A stretch of 13,375 nucleotides of DNA, from NCBI GenBank assembly GCA_035315885.1, contig DATFXM010000002.1, positions 1 through 13,375 of the forward strand, read 5' to 3'. The position numbers and the translations under genes are program-made. Each line of letters opens with the position of its first letter. Within the stretch, counting starts at the first letter, position 1. The notes beneath the pieces were generated by a model, which saw nothing but the letters and a program-made list of their open reading frames with translations, made no database searches and was not told the origin of the DNA. Below, in pieces: positions 7,910 to 13,375 of the stretch. This DNA comes from DATFXM01 sp035315885. GTDB taxonomy: Bacteria; Acidobacteriota; Blastocatellia; UBA7656.

Positions 7910-7911
7910 TT

Positions 7912-9351
7912 CTAAACCGCCACTTTGTCGACTCGCGCCTGGAATGCCCTTGGCCTGAACAAAAACTCGACAATGTTCCCTTCATGAGGTTGAAGCCAGT
8001 CTAGCTGATAGGTTGGGACCGGGCCCAGGTTCAGACGGTCGATATGAGTCGCATCGACAAGCTCTCGCTGGAACTTCTCATCGTAGGTGATTCCGCTCGC
8101 AACAAGCGTAGACCCTATCCGCTTCAGCATCTCGTCCTGGGGACACTTCACAACGCTCACGTAAGGGAACATGAACTCGGTGTTGGCGAGGGTTCTTTCC
8201 GGAGAATCACAATGAACGACCACCGGCCTCAAATAGCCGCATCGCTGCCTCTCGACGAGCCGCGGTCCATGCTTCGCCGTCGCGTGCTCGGTTCCCGACT
8301 CGCGCAATCCCGAGTCGATGCTGTTCCAAATCGCCTTTGCCGCACCGGGCACTGTGAACGCCGCAAGCGTCGCGCCGGGATCTTCAGGCGGTTTTGGCTC
8401 TACGGGCCCGAGACGATCAGCAAGAGCCTGCGCGATCTCCCTGGTATGTCGTGACGCCCAGATCCCGGAACAGTTTATACAGCCTCGACCGCTGTTCAGG
8501 AACACACTATCGGCCATCACATCGATATAAGACTCCCACTCATCCACGACGTCATCGCCAAGAAGAATTTTGCTGAACCCCGGTCCGTGCACCTGGACTC
8601 TGGCATCACCTCGATATCGCTCTACGGTAGGCGTGCCACCAAAGATCATCGTTCGATTTGATCTGCGCACTACTTCGGCGCCCATTTCTCCGTAGCCCGG
8701 ATATATCGATATCGCCTCTTTCGGAACTCCGGCTTCCACAAACGCAGCAGTCATACGATAGGGTGTCCACGGCTCCTGCGGGCCGGGCTTGAGCAACAAG
8801 CCGACCTGCATCGGAATGACCGGAAGCCAAAGCGTGTGGACGCCGGGCGAATTCGACGGCAGCACCAGCCCGAGCACCGCTGTTTGAGCTTGATAGCTGA
8901 CCATCACTCCACGCGACTCGATTCCATAGCCTCGCGTCAGAATGTTCAAATCCAACCCGCGCGTAAGCGACTCCAGAATCTTGTCCATGTTCGACAACAC
9001 GAAATGATTCTTGGCCATGTTGGCCTTGCACATGTGCTCGGGCAGGCCGGTGCTCGCTGACTGTTGCCGAGCAAAGTCATCGGGAGTTTGCGATCCGTCA
9101 CCCATCGGCAGAGTTCCATTGAGGTAGAGATCCGCCGCTTTCTTCATGCTCGCGACTAGTTGCGAGATCGGGATCTCAGTGAGGACTTGGCGCGCCCTCG
9201 GTGCAAATCTCATATCCCGGCCCAGCAGACCGGTATTTGCCTGGCTGACACGCGCCAGCGTCTCGCCGGTGATAAAGTGAACTACATCTTCTGTCTCGAG
9301 ACTGGCGTACGGTTCGCCCCATCTCAGAATCGGAATATTCAATATGCCCAT
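7912..9351 (-). CDS. Aldehyde dehydrogenase-fold acyl reductase (LuxC-like role)
   Basis: 479 aa from the ATG at 9349-9351, which has AGGA a few bases upstream and lies 26 bp after the preceding ligase stop. A longer frame to 9447 would overlap that ligase gene and add an Arg-rich tail, so it is rejected. Features of the ALDH superfamily: a Rossmann-type segment LGLVLPSNSPGVH (Asn167), LLKPGPQEP (Lys188, NAD(P) ribose contact), IFGGTPTV (236-243, in place of FTGSxxV), the nucleophile motif NSGRGCINC (Cys291 with Cys294 three residues on), and EFMFPYVSVV (392-401, in place of ExFGPxxxV). The segment that normally holds the general-base Glu (LELGGK) reads HGPGFSK, with no Glu. Loss of that residue is typical of enzymes that release the product to CoA or another thiol, or run towards the aldehyde, such as CoA-acylating dehydrogenases and LuxC. 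With the LuxE-like ligase directly upstream, NAD(P)H-dependent reduction of an acyl thioester to an aldehyde is the best reading. The substrate is unknown. Confidence 0.87.
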   Translation of the reverse strand: MGILNIPILRWGEPYASLETEDVVHFITGETLARVSQANTGLLGRDMRFAPRARQVLTEIPISQLVASMKKAADLYLNGTLPMGDGSQTPDDFARQQSASTGLPEHMCKANMAKNHFVLSNMDKILESLTRGLDLNILTRGYGIESRGVMVSYQAQTAVLGLVLPSNSPGVHTLWLPVIPMQVGLLLKPGPQEPWTPYRMTAAFVEAGVPKEAISIYPGYGEMGAEVVRRSNRTMIFGGTPTVERYRGDARVQVHGPGFSKILLGDDVVDEWESYIDVMADSVFLNSGRGCINCSGIWASRHTREIAQALADRLGPVEPKPPEDPGATLAAFTVPGAAKAIWNSIDSGLRESGTEHATAKHGPRLVERQRCGYLRPVVVHCDSPERTLANTEFMFPYVSVVKCPQDEMLKRIGSTLVASGITYDEKFQRELVDATHIDRLNLGPVPTYQLDWLQPHEGNIVEFLFRPRAFQARVDKVAV

Positions 9352-9377
9352 AGAATCCTGTGAACTTCCTCTCCCCC

Positions 9378-10484
9378 TCAGTACACGCCTACCGTGGTCT
9401 GCGCTGCCAGTTTGCGGAACGGTCTCACGCCGCTGACGCCGTCCCACGGATAGCGGTCACAAGGTTTCTCGCGCTCGCCCTCGTCCCTCTCCAAAAATCC
9501 GGGAATGAATGTCTCGCGAGTCAGCGTGGTCAATCGGACCCGCCCGGTCTCTCCGAATCCGACTACCTTATCGGCGTTGTCAAACGAAACGACTTCGATG
9601 ACCGCGCGCGGCTGCGGTGCGTAGTACGCAATCGTGTAGCGGTCCTCGGGAGTCACCGGCCTCGAACACGCGAGACCCATCAATGTGTTGCCATATGTCG
9701 GAGTCAGATACACGCCGGGCCCGAGCAATTCCTCGATTGCAAAACGCGTATACTGCGGAGTGAATTCGGTACCCCCGGCGAATATTCCAGTGATACCCGC
9801 TTCTCTGATGGAAGTACCACGATTGGCAAGTTCCTCGGCCAGCGCCTCGAGCAACTTTGGGGTAGTAAACATGCAACGTATATCGTGCCCGGCGCTCAGG
9901 ACAGTGATCGCCTGATCGATTACGTGCGACTTATACTCGTCGAGCACTTCGGCCTCGCCCCACTTAATCAGCTTGATCACCCATCGCGGATCGAGATCGA
10001 CGCAGAAGCAGATGCCGCCTCGGTACTGACAAAGATGTTCAACCGCAAGCCGGAGCCTTCGCGGTCCGGACGGTCCCAGCATCAACCAGTTCGCGCCCTT
10101 CGGGAAATACTCTTCGGGCAGAGTGTCGCTGAACATCTCGTAGTCGGTGCGAAAGTCTTCAAGTTGCAAGCGGCTCTTGGGCACACCGGTGGTCCCGCCG
10201 GTCTCAAAGGTAAAGATTGGTTTGCCGGCGAGCCCTTTTGGCAGCCACCGCCTCACCGGACCGCCGCGCAGCCACTCATCTTGAAACGCAGGAAATCTTG
10301 TCAGATCCTCAAACGATTTGATTTCGCTTCTCGGGTCCCAGCCGAGACTCTCTGCAAAACCGAGCCAGAAGGGACAGCCCGTATCAGGATTGAAATGCCA
10401 CTCGACGATCTCACGGACATGCGCGTCGAGAATTGATTTGGCCTCTTTGGTCCTCGCCGAAAGATCTGTGCCGGCAATGCTCAT
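9378..10484 (-). CDS. LuxE/PaaK-like adenylate-forming acyl ligase, copy A
   Basis: 368 aa. The ATP-binding A3 motif reads ETGGTTGVPK (94-103), the A5 region TYGNTLMG (263-270), and the A7-like region GFGETGRVRLTTLTRE (309-324) followed by RD (333-334). The protein ends there, without the roughly 120-residue mobile C-terminal subdomain and A10 lysine of full acyl-CoA synthetases. That compact length matches LuxE acyl-protein synthetase, which makes acyl-AMP, transfers the acyl group to its own Cys and hands it to LuxC. A Cys near the C-terminus (Cys342 in PCDRYPWDGV) is kept in the paralogue and is a candidate acyl acceptor; this is inference. The start has AAAGGAG (10496-10502) about 11 bases upstream. 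It lies 26 bp before the reductase, so the two are almost surely cotranslated partners. PaaK-type aryl-CoA ligation is the alternative. Confidence 0.85.
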   Translation of the reverse strand: MSIAGTDLSARTKEAKSILDAHVREIVEWHFNPDTGCPFWLGFAESLGWDPRSEIKSFEDLTRFPAFQDEWLRGGPVRRWLPKGLAGKPIFTFETGGTTGVPKSRLQLEDFRTDYEMFSDTLPEEYFPKGANWLMLGPSGPRRLRLAVEHLCQYRGGICFCVDLDPRWVIKLIKWGEAEVLDEYKSHVIDQAITVLSAGHDIRCMFTTPKLLEALAEELANRGTSIREAGITGIFAGGTEFTPQYTRFAIEELLGPGVYLTPTYGNTLMGLACSRPVTPEDRYTIAYYAPQPRAVIEVVSFDNADKVVGFGETGRVRLTTLTRETFIPGFLERDEGEREKPCDRYPWDGVSGVRPFRKLAAQTTVGVY

Positions 10485-10541
10485 CTTCAGTGCGGCTCCT
10501 TTGACTGCTCTTGCGTCGCTAGGATCTCTGGAACAAGTGAA

Positions 10542-11876
10542 TCAGTTTCCGGCCACCTCGAACGGAGTTCGGACCTCCGAACGCCCTAACCTGGATTTCA
10601 CTGCGGCAAAAGCCTCAACCGCGCGATCTGCCATTCTCGATACGGAGTAGTGGCTTCTCACTCCAACGAACGCCTTTTCGCCAAGTTCCTTATGCAAATC
10701 GCGATCTTCGATCAGCGTGAGCAGTCCGCTTGCGAGGCTCTCCGGCTCTGTTCCTTCCACCAGCAGCCCTCCGCCGGTGCGTTGGATGATCTCTGGAAAA
10801 GACCCGCGCCGTGGTTGAATGACCGGCACACCCGAAGCCATCGCCTCAAGCAGGGATAATCCTTTTGGCTCGTCGTACGTCGCCGGCACCGAGAGAACGT
10901 CCAGGCCCTTCAGGAACGACAGCTTTGATCCTCGATCCAGAACCCCTCTGTAGCTCACCTCGCCTGACAATCCCCAGCCATTTACTTTTCGCTCGATGGA
11001 GGTCAGGTACTGGTGATGTTCCGGAGCGAGATAGCCGGCGATTTCGAGTCGAACCCGATGTTCCGGAGCTCGTTCCCTCAAGACTCGGTACGCCTCACAA
11101 AGCACGTGCAGGCCTTTTTCGGGAGCGATTCGCGCGAGATACCCAATGACGAACTCATCCGAATCTACACGGGCGCGCCGCTCGTAGCCTTCGAGGCTTA
11201 TTCCCAGCGGCACAACGTGCATGCTGGATTCCGGTATGTTCAATTGCTTGCACATCGCGGCGGCATAGAAGTCGCTGACCGCGATGAACCCGTCCACAAA
11301 CTCGACGTGTTCGCGAATAAGCCTCAGGGCTTCGCTTCTGTAAGGTTCACCGAGCCCGTCAACAAACAAATCCTCACCTTGAAGCGTGCACAGCATCGGC
11401 AGATTCAGCTCTCGTTTAATTGGTCCCGCAAGCGCAATCAAAAGCGCGTTCGGCAAGTTCACAACGTCGGGTGGCGGCTCGCTCTTCATCCACTCGATAA
11501 AGCTGTTCAGCTCCTTGCGCTGGTTTCCGTTTTCGCCCTTCAACATCGAGATGGTCATTTCGGCGAGCGACCTTGGGTCCACGGCGATCGAGCGCTTCGC
11601 AACCATTCTCAGAGCCGCCTCGGAATCCCAAAGGCGATCAAAAAACTTGGGAGTGTGCCTGAACAAGGGCACGTGCTGTTCAAGGAATACGCTGATGCCG
11701 CCGAAAAAGATTCTGTGCGTGCTGACGTTTGGCTCGTCGGTGAGCGTAGGCGTGTAAATTGGCACAAGCTGGACGTCGTGACCTTGCCTGATCAGCTCCG
11801 CGGCGAGCGCATTGTCCCTCAGACAACTCCCGCAGTACATCCCCGCCGCTCCCGCTGTGATCGAAAGAATCTTCAT
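10542..11876 (-). CDS. Glycosyltransferase family 4 (GT-B fold)
   Basis: 444 aa from the ATG at 11874-11876 (MKILSITAGAAGMYCGSC). The longer frame to 12029 would add 51 Arg/Cys-rich residues and overlap the upstream ligase, so it is rejected. The acceptor half begins with a Gly-rich loop (residues 8-22, including CGSCLRDN). The donor half has GYLARIAPEKG (residues 245-255; Arg249 and Lys254 are the usual sugar-nucleotide phosphate contacts) and the retaining-GT4 EX7E motif, DEPKGLSLLEAM (Glu336 and Glu344). No signal peptide or membrane helix is seen, so it works in the cytoplasm or at the inner membrane face with a nucleotide-sugar donor. It lies between two ligase paralogues, with gaps of 85 and 57 bp, suggesting that the product of this pathway is glycosylated or that a glycolipid is built here. 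Acceptor and sugar cannot be read from sequence. Confidence 0.92.
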   Translation of the reverse strand: MKILSITAGAAGMYCGSCLRDNALAAELIRQGHDVQLVPIYTPTLTDEPNVSTHRIFFGGISVFLEQHVPLFRHTPKFFDRLWDSEAALRMVAKRSIAVDPRSLAEMTISMLKGENGNQRKELNSFIEWMKSEPPPDVVNLPNALLIALAGPIKRELNLPMLCTLQGEDLFVDGLGEPYRSEALRLIREHVEFVDGFIAVSDFYAAAMCKQLNIPESSMHVVPLGISLEGYERRARVDSDEFVIGYLARIAPEKGLHVLCEAYRVLRERAPEHRVRLEIAGYLAPEHHQYLTSIERKVNGWGLSGEVSYRGVLDRGSKLSFLKGLDVLSVPATYDEPKGLSLLEAMASGVPVIQPRRGSFPEIIQRTGGGLLVEGTEPESLASGLLTLIEDRDLHKELGEKAFVGVRSHYSVSRMADRAVEAFAAVKSRLGRSEVRTPFEVAGN

Positions 11877-11918
11877 CGCTGCTGCGTCTTTCCTCGTGGC
11901 GACCCGAACGATCCCTGT

Positions 11919-11952
11919 CCGATGCGTGCGCAATGCGTTACGGGCGCATCGG
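11919..11952. other. Small intergenic stem-loop between ligase B and glycosyltransferase
   Basis: CCGATGCG (11919-11926) and CGCATCGG (11945-11952) form a perfect 8-bp stem with an 18-nt loop. It falls in the 85-bp gap after the ligase stop (11962). There is no U-tract on the minus-strand transcript, so it is not a convincing terminator. It could tune expression within the operon or be chance. Confidence 0.4.
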
Positions 11953-11961
11953 CATCTTGGT

Positions 11962-13053
11962 TCAATACACGCCCTCAACGACCGATGATTTGAGACCAGA
12001 GAAAGGCCTGACGTTACGAACGCCGTCAAACGGATACATGTCGCAAGGAGGCTCTCGCTCGGCCTCGTCGCGCTCGAGGAACCGTGGCATAAAGAACTCG
12101 CGCGTGAGAGTCGTCAGCCTCACTCTTCCTGTCTGGCCGTAGTCAACTACGAGCTCGGGATTGGCCGGCTGTACGACGTCGATGATCCCGCGCGGCGCCG
12201 GAGGATAGTAAATGATCGAATAGTCGTCATCGTCGGTGCGAGGCTTGTGCGCCGCGAGCCCCATCAGGGGATTGCCGTAAATCGGAGCGAAGTAGATACC
12301 GTCCAGCAGTTCCGTCATGGCGAAGCGATGAAACTCAGGGGTCATCTCTGTTCCGGCACAACAAACTCCTTTGATGCCGGCTCGTTTTAACGACACCTTG
12401 TCACAGAGAGCTTCCAGGAGCTTCGGCGTTGTAAACAGACACTGAATGTTGGCGTGTGCCTTCAGAAGAGTGAGCCCCTGATCAACGACGTGTTGTTTGT
12501 ACTTCTCGGTCATCTCGCCGTGGTTCTTTTTCACCAGCTTGATGACCCAACGGGGATCGAGGTCGACCAAGAAGCAGATGCCGCCGCGGAACTGAGCGAG
12601 GTGTTCTACCGCCAGCCTTAGTCGCCGCGGACCGGTTGGGGCCAACATAAGCCAGTCCGAACCCTTCGGGAAGAAATCGTCCGGCAACGTCGCGCTAAAT
12701 GCCTCGTAGTCGGCACGAAAGTCGTCGATGCTGATGCGCGTCTTTGGAATCCCGGTGCTGCCACCGGTTTCGAACACATAAACAGGCCGATCTGCGTAAG
12801 CGCGCGGAACCCATCTGCGCACGGGGCCGCCTTTCAGCCATTCGTCCTGGAAGAAACCAAACCTCGCGAGGTCTTCGTAGCGCTTGATCTCGCGGCGAGG
12901 GTCCCAATCCAGGTTTTGGGCGTACTCCAGCCAGAACGGGCACCCGGTTTCCGGGTTGAAATGCCATTGAACGATTTCCCGGACCCAGGCATCCAGCCTG
13001 TCGCGGGCATCTCCAATCTTCTTTTGTAGATCAGTGCTTCCCGGTGACGCCAT
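11962..13053 (-). CDS. LuxE/PaaK-like adenylate-forming acyl ligase, copy B
   Basis: 363 aa, a clear paralogue of the ligase at 9378-10484: aligned by eye, the two share roughly 60% identity end to end with few gaps. Motifs: ETGGSTGIPK (95-104, A3), IYGNPLMG (258-265, A5), DYGQTGRVRLTTLTRE (304-319, A7 region), RDE (328-330). It also stops without the C-terminal A10-lysine domain, and the conserved Cys (337, in PPCDMYPFDGV) and the C-terminal GVY are shared. Every recognisable active-site motif is intact, so this is not a relic; substrate specificity may differ (GGTTG versus GGSTG, GETG versus GQTG, YGNT versus YGNP). It is the first gene of the block, with a promoter 54 bases or so upstream of the ATG. 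Its Shine-Dalgarno is weak (GGAC, about 9 bases upstream). Confidence 0.85.
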   Translation of the reverse strand: MASPGSTDLQKKIGDARDRLDAWVREIVQWHFNPETGCPFWLEYAQNLDWDPRREIKRYEDLARFGFFQDEWLKGGPVRRWVPRAYADRPVYVFETGGSTGIPKTRISIDDFRADYEAFSATLPDDFFPKGSDWLMLAPTGPRRLRLAVEHLAQFRGGICFLVDLDPRWVIKLVKKNHGEMTEKYKQHVVDQGLTLLKAHANIQCLFTTPKLLEALCDKVSLKRAGIKGVCCAGTEMTPEFHRFAMTELLDGIYFAPIYGNPLMGLAAHKPRTDDDDYSIIYYPPAPRGIIDVVQPANPELVVDYGQTGRVRLTTLTREFFMPRFLERDEAEREPPCDMYPFDGVRNVRPFSGLKSSVVEGVY

Positions 13054-13113
13054 CGAGTAAGTCCAATCCCGTGTATTGACCTAAGAAATCTGCACGATGA
13101 GTGCCGCGCTTCG

Positions 13114-13143
13114 ATTCTTGTCGTCGCCGGGATGGACTGTCAA
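13114..13143 (-). promoter_or_regulatory. Candidate sigma70 promoter for the eight-gene block
   Basis: On the minus strand there is a perfect -35 TTGACA (13138-13143), an 18-bp spacer and a 4/6 -10 AAGAAT (13114-13119). A transcript would start near 13107 and carry a leader of about 54 nt before the ATG of the first ligase. The -35 box lies only 8 bp from the first full heptamer unit of the right-hand repeat array, so the array occupies the usual upstream activator region. This is read from consensus only. Confidence 0.5.
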
Positions 13144-13151
13144 GGAGAGTG

Positions 13152-13249
13152 CTGAGTGCTGAGTGTTGAGTGCTGAGTGTTGAGTGCTGAGTGCTGAGTG
13201 TTGAGTGCTGAGTGTTGAGTGCTGAGTGTTGAGTGCTGAGTGTTGAGTG
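13152..13249 (-). repeat. Heptamer tandem array, 14 units (CTGAGTG/TTGAGTG on + strand)
   Basis: Fourteen consecutive 7-bp units lie in perfect register, with a decayed unit (GAGAGTG) before them. CTGAGTG alternates with TTGAGTG, giving a 14-bp period. CTGAGTG is the reverse complement of the CACTCAG unit of the left array, so the two arrays point in opposite directions. The minority unit differs: TTGAGTG here, CTGAATG on the left (same strand sense). The two arrays therefore seem to have expanded independently. Confidence 0.95.
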
Positions 13250-13250
13250 C

Positions 13251-13375
13251 CAACCCCGAAGGGGTTGCGTCGTCCAGCCCAGGGTTGCCGTCTGCGGCTA
13301 CCCTGGGTAAGGCCGCAAAAGGGTCCCCAACCCCAACGGGGTTGCGTCCGCCATCCCAGGGTTGCCGTCCGCGGC
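13251..13375 (+). repeat. Palindrome array, right arm of flanking inverted repeat (cut by window end)
   Basis: Element B (13251-13267) directly follows the heptamers. Then come the GCGTCGTCC tail, element A (13278-13307), the spacer, a second element B with loop AAC instead of GAA and the stem intact (13328-13344), and the start of another A at 13355, which runs off the window. Positions 13251-13350 match 683-782 in inverted orientation. Confidence 0.9.

Noticed and set aside
9352..9447. N-terminal extension of the dehydrogenase to 9447
   Set aside because: It overlaps the end of the ligase gene in another frame and is low-complexity basic; the ATG at 9351 has AGGA upstream.
9360..10436. A 358-codon open frame on the plus strand opposite ligase copy A
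   Set aside because: It is antisense to a gene with clear motifs, has no recognisable domain and no ribosome-binding site; long shadow frames are common in GC-rich codon usage.
11013..11993. A 326-codon plus-strand frame opposite the glycosyltransferase
   Set aside because: Antisense shadow; the peptide shows no family motif, whereas the minus strand encodes a complete GT4 enzyme.
11877..12029. N-terminal extension of the glycosyltransferase to 12029
   Set aside because: The extra residues are Arg/Cys-rich with no family similarity and would overlap the upstream ligase; GT4 proteins start at the MKILSIT-like strand.
1..13375. tRNA, rRNA, transposase or phage genes
   Set aside because: None recognised; every long supported frame belongs to the eight minus-strand genes.

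Overview
The window looks like chromosomal DNA of a soil-type Gram-negative bacterium, most likely an Acidobacteriota of the Blastocatellia type. This is inferred from three things: secreted PQQ-type beta-propeller proteins starting with the 'QWRGP' signature, moderate-to-high GC with plain sigma70/Shine-Dalgarno signals, and large intergenic arrays of palindromes and heptamers. Planctomycetota or Verrucomicrobiota cannot be excluded from sequence alone.

Layout. Positions 1-782 are non-coding and packed with two palindromic elements: a 30-bp hairpin built on CCCAGGGT/ACCCTGGG and a 17-bp hairpin CAACCCC/GGGGTTG. Part of this is arranged as a higher-order repeat of 217 bp. Positions 791-1021 are 33 uninterrupted copies of a heptamer (CACTCAG/CATTCAG). 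A gene block of about 12 kb follows (1026-13053) with eight genes, all on the minus strand. Beyond it lies a promoter (TTGACA-18-AAGAAT), then 14 copies of the same heptamer in the opposite orientation (13152-13249), then the same palindromes in the opposite orientation (13251-13375, cut by the window end). The gene block is therefore bracketed by composite repeats in inverted orientation, with an almost colinear 100-bp core (683-782 versus 13251-13350, 6 differences counted by eye).

Genes in transcription order (right to left): a LuxE/PaaK-like adenylate-forming protein (copy B); a GT4 glycosyltransferase; a second LuxE/PaaK-like protein (copy A); an aldehyde-dehydrogenase-fold reductase that keeps the nucleophilic Cys but not the usual general-base Glu; a telomere-like GGGTTT(A/C) palindrome; an ABC ATPase and a large 10-TM FtsX/MacB/YbbP-type permease, coupled by a TGATG overlap; and two secreted PQQ-like beta-propeller proteins. 

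Reading it together: the LuxE-like and dehydrogenase proteins resemble the fatty-acid-reductase pair LuxE/LuxC, in which a carboxylic acid is activated as acyl-AMP, passed through a thioester, and reduced by NAD(P)H to an aldehyde. With a glycosyltransferase between the two ligase paralogues, and an ABC system of the family that handles lipids and lipoproteins just downstream, a plausible but unproven model is a pathway that makes, and possibly exports, a fatty aldehyde- or alcohol-derived (glyco)lipid. Whether the ABC and propeller genes belong to the same transcript is uncertain, because the 102-bp palindrome lies between the halves.
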